DNA of 64,000 nucleotides, from the NCBI RefSeq assembly GCF_018691265.1, contig NW_024881313.1, positions 37,379,518-37,443,517 on the forward strand. Direction: 5' to 3'. Below, in pieces: positions 35,294 through 47,900 of the stretch. Both the position numbers and the translations under genes were made by a program. Under the pieces are notes generated by a model. The model was not told the DNA's origin, made no database searches, and saw nothing but the letters and a program-made list of their open reading frames with translations. The DNA is from Tyto alba. Its lineage: Eukaryota; Chordata; Aves; Strigiformes; Tytonidae. Position 1 is the first letter of the stretch. Each line of letters starts with the position of its first letter.

Positions 35294-37469
35294 GTTCTTA
35301 CCACTGTAGCACTGGTCACAAGTTTCTAAGTCATAAATCTCTGATGCCGAATTACTCTGAGGAGTGGAAGGAAATTACTGTGCTGTAGTGAGAAAATCTG
35401 CTCCTACACTGAGCTCAAAGTAGGTGCACGGTGATGATGGGAGTCATCACACATAACTTGAAACGTCTACTGTGCGGTACAGTACCTCTAGGGAGTGATC
35501 CATCTGTTTTAGCTTGATCGCAATTATATGGTACACATTGATTATATTGATTTAATCAGAGTTGGTTTTGCAGGCAGCCTGGGCTGATTGGTTTAGATAC
35601 ACACTTAAAAAGTGAAATCTCACTCATAGAGGAATCCATGAAGGCTTATTCAATATAGAAATGAGACAGAAATACAGATTGTGAGTGTTCCATTAGAGCA
35701 ATTTCCTCAAAGCTCCACGAGTCAGAGGCACCCATATACTAGACTACAAAGAAGACAAATGGGAACTCTCATATCTGGCTGGAGATAATTCCTATTTTGT
35801 TCCTTGCATCAGGGTCCAGGCTTATGCTGTTACACCCTTGAAAGAAAGTATATATGCAGCAGTATAAATATATAGAGGCAATAGATGAAGCTACAGCCAA
35901 ACCTTGTGGTCTTCTTCACATGAAAATTTTTTAAAGTGTATGTCAGGATTAGACTGACTATGTATTCTGTATTTATGTAATGACCTTGTAAAAATCCTTT
36001 TTTTGTGAACCATTTTTGATCGTATGCATCAGCATTTTCTGAAGAGGTAAAAAATCCACTTGGAAAATTTTGAACCTGATCTAATCAGATACTTGTCACT
36101 AGAAAACCAACTTGAAATATTTCTGAGACCTTGAATCACAGCCTGCTTAGGCTTGAAAATAAACTCCAAACACCATTTAAAAGCTAACGATAGCTATTTG
36201 GAATTTAAATATAAATAATCTCATCTAGTTGATAAGATTCCTTTTCCAGTCAGTGAAGAGAGAAAGGTACTTCTAGGTACCTCAAGAAAGCAATTTTTTG
36301 TAGGTATCTTAAACAACTCTTTGAAGATGGGATGAATAACTCTCTGTAAGCACCTGTCTCTCTTCACATATGATGGAGGGTACCTAAGAGCCTAATTTAG
36401 ACTAGTCAGATAAGTTTGGGATAGCTAAAGGCAACAAAATTCTTGTCAGCATATTTCTTACATTCATATTATTTCTTTTCTACCTCCTGTTTTTACCAGG
36501 TCTTATTAGAGCCTCTATTAAATGTAACCACTAACACAGTGTTATGCCTGAAATCACCACTATAGGTGACAGTTGCATTACACTTTATTTTACCAGGAAG
36601 AATGATTTAATTACCTAAGTAAACAGATGTATTATTTTTTGGTTGTCTGCTAAAATCTTCATGCAACAACCTTGCCTAAAATATCACCATACTTCTATAA
36701 TTCTTCCATTGCTGTTTCACTGCAGACTGCTTTAAAATGTCCCCCAACTCAGACCTTCTGAAAGTTCCATCTCAAAGTGTAGTCTCCATTTACCAGTTCA
36801 CATTTCTTCTTAATCATTAGCATAATTGGGTAGCGATGACTGCCTAATGAGTACATTTTAAGAATTTCCTATGTATATTTTGCTGCTATTTTTTCATATA
36901 TCAAGGATGCATCCATCCAGTGTACATCAACAAACTGTGTATCAAAGTCAGAAATGCAGACCCCTCACAAAAATGACCAAATTATAGGTATCTATCTATT
37001 AAGGTTTCTTCTCATTATTTCTGTTTTTTCCCACTGAAATATTTTCTTCAGCAGGAAACTGTTTTTCAAACAAAATGCACCATGATTGTTAAAATATGCC
37101 ATGAGTAATACAGACACCTCTAAAATTTTCCAGATATATATTACAACAGTTATGACCAACAAATAAATAGGATGTGTCTCCCATTGACTCAATTTGACTG
37201 GTTATGCAGAAATGTAGATATTTCTTGTATCCACACTCAGGTAATCAATAACTTGTAGTGGAATGAAGACAGAATTCAGAGGATCACAGATATAATTTAT
37301 TTGATATAATGTAGGGTTTGTTTTTTGTTTGCTTGTTTGTTTGTTTCAGAAAAAGTTCTTGCCCATTCATGGTTATGGAGTTGAGATCTAGTTTCTAATT
37401 AGCGATCCAAACTCAAGGGAGATGCACAAAATGTGTTATGTGAATCATATCCTATAAGTATTTTTTTTT
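35294..37469. other. Non-coding stretch
   Basis: No gene or repeat family is recognised. It holds a (TTTG)n-like patch near 37318-37350 just before a 'tttcag', but the downstream sequence has early stops. Nothing else stands out. Confidence 0.55.
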
Positions 37470-37613
<144 letters not shown>

Positions 37614-37866
37614 AGCAACAGGTAATGTGAGTCTTGCTCTCCTTAAACAGGGGCAAGACTGCATAGTCAAAGTGCAAAGATAGGTGGAGTTGTGGTTTAT
37701 CCTACAGGAAATAACACCAAAGCAAAAGCTGATAGTACTCTTATTGTGGGTTGACCTTAGCTGGATGCTAGGTGCCCACCAAGCCACTCTAGCACTCTCC
37801 TCCTCATCAGGAAAAGGAGGAGAGAAAATAAGATGGAAAAAACCTCATGGGTCAAGATAAAGGCAA

Positions 37867-37872
37867 TTTAAT
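37867..37872 (-). terminator. Polyadenylation signal ATTAAA of the 37742-38378 LTR
   Basis: ATTAAA on the minus strand within the block shared with the other LTR. It marks the likely R region end. Confidence 0.4.
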
Positions 37873-38034
37873 AAAGTAAAAGCAAAGGCCATGTATGGAA
37901 GCAAAAGAAAACAAAATATTTATTCTCCACTTCTCATCAGCAGGTGATGTCCAGCCGCTTCCCGGGAAGTAGGGCTTCAGAATGTGTAGCAGTTGCTCCA
38001 GAAGGCAAACATCATAATAACAAATACCTCCTGT

Positions 38035-38097
38035 TTTTTGTTTTTTGTTTTTTTTTTTTTTTTTTGTTTGTTTGTTTTTTTTTTTTTTTTTTTTTTA
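38035..38097 (+). repeat. T-rich simple repeat inside the LTR
   Basis: T-runs broken by single G, about 60 bp. It lies just downstream of the TATA-like box in LTR sense and would separate it from the rest of the R region. Confidence 0.9.
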
Positions 38098-38104
38098 TCT
38101 TAGC

Positions 38105-38112
38105 TTTTATTG
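38105..38112 (-). promoter_or_regulatory. TATA-like box of the 37742-38378 LTR
   Basis: CAATAAAA on the minus strand, followed by 'gctaag', at the position matching the TATATAAA of the LTR at 49469. Confidence 0.4.
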
Positions 38113-38378
38113 CTGAGCAGACATCATATAGTATGGAATATCCCTTTGGTTAGTTGGGGTCAGCGGTCCTAGCTATGTCACTTCCCAAGATCTTGCCCAT
38201 CCCCAACCTACTGGTGAGGGGATGATGTTGGAGAGACAGTTTTGATGCTGTGTGAGCACTGCTCAGCATCAGCCAAAACACTGGGGTGTTACCAACACCT
38301 TTCCAGCTACCAATACAAAGCACAGCACTGAGGGCTGCTGTGGAGAAAATTAACTCCACCTCAGCCAGACCCAATACA

Positions 38379-38511
38379 ATCTCCACCCCTAGGTGGAAAA
38401 AACTCTGAGTCTTTTTCCATCTTATTTTCTCCCCACCCTGTCCTGTTGAGGAGGACAGTGATAGAGCAGCTTGGTGGGCACCTGGCATCCAGCTAAGGTC
38501 AACCCACCACA
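38379..38511 (+). mobile_element. Inverted copy of the LTR's U5 end, forming long inverted repeats
   Basis: 38409-38511 is the reverse complement of 37742-37838, roughly 85-90 percent identical by eye, including 'ggtgggcacc', 'catccagctaaggtcaaccc' and 'ccatcttattttct'. The right copy keeps the complete 'aacccaccaca' end. The same end sequence also closes related copies of the 8446-type element. The unit could be a composite of two LTRs in opposite orientation, or a fold-back duplication. Confidence 0.75.
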
Positions 38512-41500
38512 GGTCATCATCTATATGAAAGGTAGGGAACTAAATGTTCCCTAAATCCCCAGGTCTCTCAGAATCCTTTCCTTCACAGGGTGGTTATGGA
38601 GCTGGACACTTCCTGGCCCTATCCTGTCTGTCTTTCATTTCTCTTAAACATAAGTTATATTAACACTGGCACTTCATAGGGCACCAGCCACTCCAAATAA
38701 GTAGAAGAAGAGACAACCAACTATTTCCTTCCACAGTTACCAGAACTTACCAGGTGTAGAAGAGGACTGTGTTGTTCTGAATTAAGATTCATTTAAAAAT
38801 TACTCTCCAACTTTTCTACCTAGAGAAGGGAACATTGCCTGAAAGTAAGTCCTGCCCTAATTCTTCTCTGCACTTCACTATAAACTGCAAAAATCTGTGT
38901 TCTGTTGTGCTTCATAGGAGTGGGTAAAAGAAAGATGTTTATAATAATTTTTTAGCATGTTGCCTCCCACAGTCTCTTTTGAATTTATCACTGCTTTGTT
39001 TCCTGTCGGACGTGAGTCATTCTAGCAAGTCATTGAGCAAATCATTCCAGATTTCTCTCGAAACATCAATTAGAAGTTGTTTTGCCATCAGAATCTATGC
39101 CAAAAATCACCCACTAAGAAACAAACTCTTATACAGACATGAAAAATCCAACTAGTTCAAGTATTTTGCTCTTTACTTCAATGGGACTTGTGTTTTTATC
39201 CAAGTGTAAAGTGCTCTGAGGAGCCCATGACCTTGTGAATTCCAGTCTTATCAGTGGACTTCTTTAAATCTGGTGTCAGTATGACATTGATATCTTCTCA
39301 AAAACAAACATGTTCATGGAAGATCATTGTCAATTACCAGACAAATATACCCTTCAGCAGAATCCTGAGCCTTGAAAGCATCTGGAAGGCATGTAGCAAT
39401 GGAGGTGTGAAACTGAATTTGTGCAGCTGTCAAAGATTCTGGCACTTCTGAGTGAGAGGTAAATGTCAGGTGGTTTGCAAGGCTTCTTTGGACAAATACA
39501 TCATCCCTTCAGATCACTTGAAGTTTTGAAGCTTGTAATGCCAGTTGCTGGTATTTTGGATTCTTGGAGAACTAAGATTTTCTACATAAGCAAAGATTTT
39601 TGTACTCAACACTCATTTCTTTTCCTGTTGTTTAATACAGCCTTTTATCATGATTCTTCTCTTAGGTGAGTCTGGGTTTAGTGGCAGGGTTCAGAGCCTT
39701 CCACAGTGTCTTAAAACAATCTATGCCCCTTCCTCCTTAATCTGGGAACAAGCTGCACTCATACATCAACAGATAACTACGTTGTATCATGTCAGGATCC
39801 TGAAGCTGGTAGAATACAAGTCCCATAACAGTTGCATGTTACAACTCTTGAACTTATTACATTCACCCAGCCGGGGCCTTGGGTAAGTGGTGCAGTGGGC
39901 ATGATTCCTGTTCCCAATGAGATCTGTATCAGATATCTTCATACCATGTTGTTTTGATAGGGGAGGATATTTATCACAAAGATTTTGGTTTCTTCAGCTT
40001 CATAGTGTAGTCAGTGAAGACAGACGGTCTCTCTAGAGCCTGATTCAAAGCATTAATTTATATCAGCTGTTTCAGTTTTCTTGGGGGGGTGTGTGTGAAA
40101 TATTGCTCTCTTGACTGTAGAAAATTCTCAGGAAGATCATCTGTCTGAAGTAAATTGAGCCTTTGAGAATCTCTTCCCCTTTCTTCTTACACTGACCAGT
40201 AAGGAATAAAGATCCTCTGTGACTATAACGCTATTACCCTTCTGGTGCTCTTCCTAAAACTCATCTCCCACTCTTTTGTCCTTCTAGTGCGTGGGGGTAG
40301 AGAACTGAGAAAACCACATCCAGTCAACTGCTAGTGTTGGATAATTCTGGTAATTAGCCATGACTGGAATTAATAATCCAAACTCAAAACTGATGTGGAG
40401 AGCCTCACTTCCCAGAAATTCTGCCAGGTCTTTTCTTTCTGGTTACATGACTTTCTTTTTTCCTGATAAAATCTGGTTTTGTCACTGATTCGGACATGGG
40501 AGTTTGGTTAGCATTTTTAAGATCCTGACATAGAAAGGTTTCCCTGTACATTGAGAAAGGGTGAGTAAGCAGTCACTGAGACCCTCACTAATGGCCATGA
40601 CTGATGTCTTTTTTAATATCTGCTGTCTTTTGTTGTGGGGTAGTCTTCATGTTTAGGTGTATGTGTATATATCATGGATGAAAGGTATAGAGATGCCTAA
40701 GCTGGAAGAAAACAGGATAGAAGCAGAACTATATATATAATAGCTCTGCCATCACGGCACAGCACCCAAGATAATTAACTCCACAGAGAAACAGGGTTAA
40801 TTAGCCCAGACACAAAATCACATCAGTTAAGATTTATAGTTTGGGAAGCTGAGATAACTCCAAATATCAATGTGAAAAGGCATTCAGTATGGATAACACC
40901 TTCTGCTGCACTCCATCAATATGGTACATATGCACAAGGCCATCCCCTTACTTATGAAATCAATGGGTAATTTGAATAACTGATTTCAGTGCAGACCCAA
41001 CAGTAGAGCTAGTTGGGACACCAAATAAAACAGAGTGGGCTGGTAGTATTAATTCATGGGTGTTCTGAATTAACTGAAAAATTTTTATAGCTGATGACTG
41101 TAACATAAGATGATAATGAAAAGAACCAGCAATCTACACCATAAAATTTTATACATTAATAACTTTTTAAAACATTAAAAGGAAAGGAACTAAATAATGA
41201 ACTATGTTTATCCCTTTATGTCCAGCATCTAAGTACTTACAGAAGACATAATTTCTGATTCGGGCACCCTTACAATTTTGCAAAGAATGGGAAAACAGAA
41301 GACACTATTAGGAAATTAAAGGTAGACAAATCAAACCAGAAATGAGAACACATTGTAAAGGAGGCTGACAGGGATCGTTAGTAAAATCTTCATTGTGAAC
41401 GTCTTTGAATCAAGATCAGTTTGAGTCAAATTACTGTATGGGAAAAATGAGTCACTGGACGCAATTTTGTGCTGTTACAGAGCTTGGCCTGGAGGAGCAG

Positions 41501-44500
41501 CATGTCTCTTTTTGGCTCACAAAGTAGAGTGGGTTGTGGGAGCTGATTGGAATCAAGAGTTTGACATGAGCTGAAGCAGACAGTAATTGGGTGTCTAGAG
41601 AAGAGAAGCTCCTGTTTTGACTGAATTAAAAGGAGAAGAAAATTTCACACCTGTGCTCACAGGAATTGTTACTTCCAGTTTTGTAAGGCTGTGCACCTAA
41701 ACCACAAAAGGAAAATTTGACTTACAACATATCAGCTGAAGGTTCAAATTAATGACCCAATTAAAATTATTATATCATCAGCTGGGTAATGGTTACTGAT
41801 CAGATGTACTCTGTCAGCTGCATGGCACATGTAATGAACTGTATTGTAACTTAAAATCACTGAAATAATTTTAAGCTAAGTTCCTTTATATAACCCTTAT
41901 GAAAAGGCCAAATATCCATATAAAAAAGTTCAATTTTCATGCATTAATGTTTCCTACAGGCTTATGTTGTGTACATGGGGTGTTACAAAAATTTAGTTGA
42001 CTTGCCAAATTGTGATAATTAGAACCTAAAACTGAATCCTTAAGACAAAAGAATTTCTTTGCTCTTTAACAGTTTGTTTTATAATAGAGGCCTATGCATG
42101 GAATATTCTTCTGTTTCATAGAAGGACTGAGCAACACAGGGGAATTTTGCATCTTCCTGTAATGCATGGGTGCATGAGAGAGAATAACTGGCATGTATTC
42201 AGAGCACTTATCTTTCCTTGAAACACCGTGCTCTGCTTTGCACCTCTATCTGTCCCAAGTATGTTTCTCTTTTGAATGAATCATGTTAAAAATGAACTGA
42301 AATACTGCAAAACCTAAATGACTCCACAATTTAGTCCATCATATTGATAATTCTATTTGATGTACATCTATGTCTATAAAGTCTAGACACAATGCCAGCT
42401 CTAATGTAACATTTAATAATAATGTGGGGTGGAGGGAAATACTGAATAGGTCAAATCCCCCACAGGATAAAATTTATTCAATGCCACTAATTTTACTGGA
42501 GAAATGCCAGTTCATACCAGTTGAGGATCTGTTGTTTTTCACAGGGCTAATTTTAATGTTTAATAAGATACCAGATTGGTATTTGTTGTTGTTTGAAGTG
42601 ATCGGTGCAGGATATCCCCACATTATTATTTAATTCCAGTATCAACAAGATTATCACTTAATTTGGATGAGTGTGTATGCATCAAAATGATGCCTCGCAG
42701 AGGCTATTTGCAATAATCCTATCAGCTGGCAGCCAAGAATTGACTGAGCTATTTGTCACCCACTCTGAAGCTGGAATTATTGAGAAAATGAAATATCTCT
42801 CACTTTCTCTGCCTGCTTTTATGGGGATATGCTGCATTATTACAGGAAACTCTTTTGTCCTTCACTGGCATTAAACAGCATCTCAGAAAGGATAATTAAC
42901 TGCACACAATGAACAGGGTTAGGGAAGAATGAAGGAAGGATAGTGGGAAAGGACAGACGATGTGTCATCTTTCCTGTCACAGAATATGACAGCCAGGTGT
43001 TGTTTCAACTTGCTTTCACTGGTTAAAGCAGGAAAGCTTGTTGGGGTAACAGGGCATGGAAAAAAAAGCTTTTTTATATGAAGGTTTAGAAGGTGTTGCT
43101 GCAGTTTTACCAAATTGGCTTTAGATGCTGAAGGAATATTCTCAGGACTTGTTAAGTCCTCCAGCTCCTTGTCCTAACCCTTTTATAAGAAATAACAAAG
43201 ATGCTTCTGGTCTGTATGCAGCAAAAAGATGCTAATACTGGTCTTCATTGGCTTTGATCATTGAACTTGAAATTAAATACAATTCAGCAGCCAGATATAC
43301 AAGAGATCACAGTCACTGCTCCTGAGGAGTGCAAAGTATCTTCTGGTGTGCCAAGCTACCTCACTCTGCTTCCCTCAATCTCACTGCTTTTGCGTCACCT
43401 TCCGAGGCAGGACTCTATGCACTATCACGCTCTGGTCAACCCCAGGGGAAAGTTTGGTAACCAGCATCTAACACTGGCTCCTGCATCTTTGTCTTCCAAA
43501 GCTAAAGCAGGAGCTCTCTTCCTGACAGTAGAACAAAGGCTGTAGCAGAGTCAGAAACCATGGGGTAGATGATGGAGCAATAAATGCTGCACAGTGGGTC
43601 ACATAAGCTTTTCTACAAGTAACCTGTGGATAGGAGGTTGCAAATATGAAATATTAAAGCATACAGAGTGTGGAGAGGAGTATTCAGGAGGAAAGGTGTT
43701 ATTCCTGTCAACTCCTGTTCTCCCTGTTACACATCTTGCTTATTCCTCAGGTTTCAGATAAACAGTCAGGACAAAGAAAACCACACAAAATACTGCCTCT
43801 AATTACTGTTGAGCAGATCTGCAGGTCTGTAATAACAACTGCATTAAAAAAGCTAAACCAAACCAAACCAATAATACCCAAATGACAAGACAACAAAAAC
43901 CCGCACAATGTTTTCTACTTTTATCACTCTATTATAGAACATTTCTGAATCCTAAGAATAAAACATCTTCCTTAAATACGCTCCAAGAATCTGGTCTTTT
44001 TTCTTTTTAAAGCAATCTGTCTTTCCTGCAATAAGAAATCTAGAAAATATAATGATTTTTGACAGTATGCTTAAAGCTTAAGTTCTGTGTGTTCCTCTTT
44101 ATAGTCAAGAACAGTACAAAGGGCAGGGATCTGCAGAGATCACATGAACAAGAAGGAAAGAAAACATAATTTCCACTCCTCTGGATTTTCAACACCTCCC
44201 AAAGAGAAATGAAAACCAGGGTAACCCATAAGTAACCATGAAAAATACTGAACATGAGGATTTCTAATGGGATTTGGATGCTAGAATATAACTTTAAATG
44301 AACTGTATATAAGCTGCGTGCAGTCCAGAGTCAATTATGCACAATTAATTCCTTTTCAGCCAGCCTCCATTTCTGTAGAAATGTGGTCAAACTGCAATTT
44401 TGTCCCACAAAGAGATACAGATTTCTTCAGGTAACAAAACTACTGTTGACTGGAAAATTAATAACTTATAGGATGATTTTCATAGTAAGTAGAGATGGGA

Positions 44501-44943
44501 AAAACTCAGACTTGTCAGTTTTCTGACTCATTTTCATTGTGTGTTTGATCGCTATCCATTCCCATCACGCCATAAAAACTTCCAAGTAAAGGGAATAATG
44601 CTAGCGAACAACAACACAACACATATGAGTACCTGCATTTAAATAGTAGAAATCTTACATCAAAATATGAAATTATTTTTCCCTTTGAAGAAATATAACC
44701 TTAACGTCTAGCCCCATGACTATCTCATGTAAAGGGAGATATCTGCGTTGTTGATGGATATAACTCATAATACAGAGAAACAGACTATTCTGTATACAAT
44801 TCCTTTAACTTGTTTCAGACAATTATTTCAACGTGAGATGAAACATACCCAGCAAATCCTTACTTCAGTGATTCTGAAAGAGTTGAGAGAAACAACCAAG
44901 GTGCAGACATCTACACTGTACTTCTGTTCAGATAAATTTTATC
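38512..44943. other. Non-coding stretch with enhancer-like motif clusters
   Basis: No gene is recognised over about 6.4 kb. Two parts look like candidates for conserved non-coding elements: an E-box cluster at 41733-41820 and AT-rich, homeodomain-site-like sequence at 42430-42910. Open frames such as 43261-43545 (94 codons, slightly GC-richer) have no domain, acceptor or donor support. Confidence 0.45.
41733..41820. promoter_or_regulatory. E-box cluster, possible enhancer
   Basis: Three CAGCTG sites (41733, 41779, 41815) and one CAGATG (41801) lie within 88 bp, with AATTAA-type homeodomain core sites between them. CANNTG boxes are bound by bHLH factors. The regulatory role is inference. Confidence 0.25.
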
Positions 44944-44984
44944 CTTTCAGACAATACTTAGTTCTTTTCAGACAATTCTTAGTT
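44944..44984 (+). repeat. Two-copy tandem duplication of about 20 bp
   Basis: 'ctttcagacaatacttagtt' (44944-44963) is followed at once by 'cttttcagacaattc' and 'ttagtt' (44964-44984). A further 'tttcagacaatta' lies at about 44813. Confidence 0.85.
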
Positions 44985-47900
44985 CTCTAAAATCAGTTGA
45001 TATTCTGGGTCATAATAACATTATTATAATAGTGATTATTATTCTCCAAAATTTAAATGAGTAAATAATTAAATACTTAATACATTTCCATAAGCCTATG
45101 TGTAAGTCCTCTTTAGACCTTAGTAGACCCATACTTTTTTGCTGAAATCAAAAAAAAAAAAAAAAAAAAAGTGTATTATTATCATGGTTTCTTGGAATCC
45201 CTTTCTTTGCATCTTAAAACATTAATGGTGTTATTGTTAAATAACAATATCGTATATGTTAAAATGTTGGTGTTATTGTATGGTCCTTGTGTCAAAGGGT
45301 AATATAGATTTTTTCCCCCTCCAATGTAACTCAGGGTTGAGGGGAGTTTATAATGATGATTTACCTTTGTACAACTGGAAGTAGAATTAAGTCCACAGCA
45401 GGTGAACCATCTAAGGCATGAGATGGAAAATTGAGTTTGGAAGAACACAGTAATATTTTAAACTCTATGCCTTCTGTGGTTGGAAAGAAGTCAACATAAA
45501 CTAGATGATATGAAGACTGCTGAGAATGGTGGATCCATACTGCTTGAAAGCACGTGTACTTCTTACACTGATTGTGAACTTCCCATAAAAGGGCAGCTTT
45601 TTTCTACAAATAACAGGCCTTCATGCTTGGCACCTGAATGATTCTTTGTTTCCAGCAGAGAAACTGTGGGTTTATGGCCTGAGAATGATAGTAGGAATGT
45701 GTTTATTGCTAGGGTCACAGCTGGAGATGATTATTACTTTTTTCTTCGTCAAAAGGAAATGCTACAGGCAGCTAAATGTGCTTTCAGGCTGATTTAAGGG
45801 AGTATTCCTGGAAAAAAGTCCTCCCTCTCTCTCTGCTTCAGTTTTCTTTTCTCAGATCTAGGTTTACTTTACCACCGGAAGGCTGGAGGTCCAATTTTTA
45901 TTCTGACAGGAAATCGCTCAAAATTTACATGATTTGCCTTATTGAGGAGACTGTGGAGAAATCAGGATTAAAAGGTTCGCAGGATTAAGGATTCTCATTT
46001 CTCTGCAAATTTATCCCAGTGCCTGCATATAGCAAAAGGCAGTCAGACAATCTGTCTGTGCTGCATATAAGAGCTTCTTTCTCAGTGGGCTGCAAAATCT
46101 AGAAAGTGCTAGAAAGGTCTCTCAGCACTGAGCTCCTGTACGAGCTCAGGTAAAGTCAGTTTAGCATGGTGTTGACCTTCTCTAAAAGCTCAGTCCAAAC
46201 CTTACTGTAGTAAATGAGTTGAAGGTGCTCTAAAAAAGACATTCTAATATAGAAATACTGTGGCAGCAGTTCCTCTTTGAAAACCAAGTCCAAAGGATAT
46301 AATTTTTAACTTTTCAAAGATATACCTTGTCTTCCATCCTCAGTAGTCAGCTCAGTCAATGATAACCTCAGTAAATGTCTGGTATCAATCAGCCTTTTTA
46401 TATACATGAATTCATGCCTAAACATCATCTTTTGTAATTAGTACAGTCCATTCCTCCATTCTGACATTGACTTTGGTAGCTGAGATGTAATCTGATTAGA
46501 TTTCTGTAACATAATCTTGTTTGTTATAGTACTTCCCCCTGCTAATATTAAAATCCTATTCATTTAGCTGTATGCACTGTTAGATAAATGTGCATCTATG
46601 GGTAGATTATAAACATGGAAAATTGCTATATGAAGAAATTATTTCAGTGGGATGTAGTTACTGAGGGCTGAAAAAATATCCAGAAATCTACCTGATAAGA
46701 TTTGCCCTTTCAGAGATCTAGTCACAATATTCATAAGACAAATGCAGCAGTGGTTCTCCAGAAGCACACATTATTTTATTCAAAGTCTTTGCAAATTGGA
46801 AGAGTATCTTTAAGAATTTCCTTTGCCTGACTACAAACAATAGTTTGTTTTATTTTAATTTCATAAGATGAACTTTAAGAATCAGGAAGACTCATGTTCC
46901 AGACTGAATCAGCTGGTGAACATTCAGACTGTAAATACAGAGTGGTGCCTGACCAATTATAGACATCTGCAATGTAGACATCTTCAGCTGAGATTCTCCT
47001 TGGTGTCAGAAGAGAGAAATTAGATTTTTTGGGGGAGCAGATCATCTTATCAGAAAAATACTCATTAAAATACATTAGTGGAACCACGCTTAAAAGGGTC
47101 TATTGCTTTCTAATTGCAATTGTTCATAGATGCATTGTATTTGCATTGTAGATGCTAATAGCTGCTGAAATCAGTTGCACCCAGAGAACACTCCATGAAT
47201 GGTAAAGGTGGATTTTCATGCCCAGTAGGACTTCAAAAGCCTTCAATCTGGAGCTTCACCAACACCGAGAAAGTTAGAAGCAGTTATGCCTCACCACTGA
47301 TCACACAGAGATGTGTAGTCTGCAAGCCTTAAACATTATTGGAAAGCAAATCCACCTGAAGTGTCCTAGTACAAACCCAATTACAATCTTGATTTCCTAC
47401 AGCAGTGAGCTTCTTTTTGGAATTAATGGATCCTAGGTACTTATACAGGAACTTTATTTCTAAATACCTGTGAGAACTAGACAATTAAGTAGAAAGACTC
47501 CTATCATGGTATGCAGCCTGGGAAACATATCCATTTGAGTATTATATAAAAATCCAGTGAAAGACAGCTCTTGTTTTAGCACCAAAATATCTGAAATGAC
47601 AAGATAAAGGATGTCAGAGGTAAAGGGAACATCATTATGTTCTGAAGCAGGTTAGTGGCAAAAACATTGCAGACATCAGATTTCTGGATCTTTCCTCTTC
47701 CATGAGATCATATTGCCTTCCTACTCTGTGTATGCTCTAAGTAAACAAAGGCCAGTTATAGGTAATGAACTCCATTACGCTAATTAAAAACAGAGCCAGC
47801 TCCCACTGCCTGTGCCTTGAGGAAATGCCTGGACTTTACTCCCATGAACTTGTTTGACTGTATTAAAATAGTGTGGTATATATGCTATTAAACTTCTGAT

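Larger units (their letters stand above)
37742..38378 (-). mobile_element. LTR of an avian endogenous retrovirus family, minus orientation
   Basis: Read on the minus strand it starts 'tgtattgggtctggctgagg' (near 38378) and ends 'ggtcaacccacaata' (37742). It shares two blocks with the LTR at 49469: the box before the TATA ('catatagtatggaatatccc' here) and the 'gagataaa..caatttaat' block near the polyadenylation signal. The order U3, TATA-like AATAAAA, ATTAAA, U5 is therefore visible on the minus strand. A T-rich tract (38035-38097) interrupts it. No viral genes are attached, so it is a solo LTR or remnant. No clear target duplication is found, in keeping with the extra inverted segment on its right side. 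Confidence 0.8.

Noticed and set aside
43261..43545. 94-codon plus-strand frame in a slightly GC-richer patch
   Set aside because: No domain or splice support and no start context; it could be conserved non-coding sequence as easily.
45846..45987. Strong pyrimidine tract and CAG before a 46-codon frame
   Set aside because: Ends in TAA without donor or nearby AATAAA. It shows that acceptor-plus-frame combinations occur by chance here, and that lowers confidence in the weaker exon candidates.
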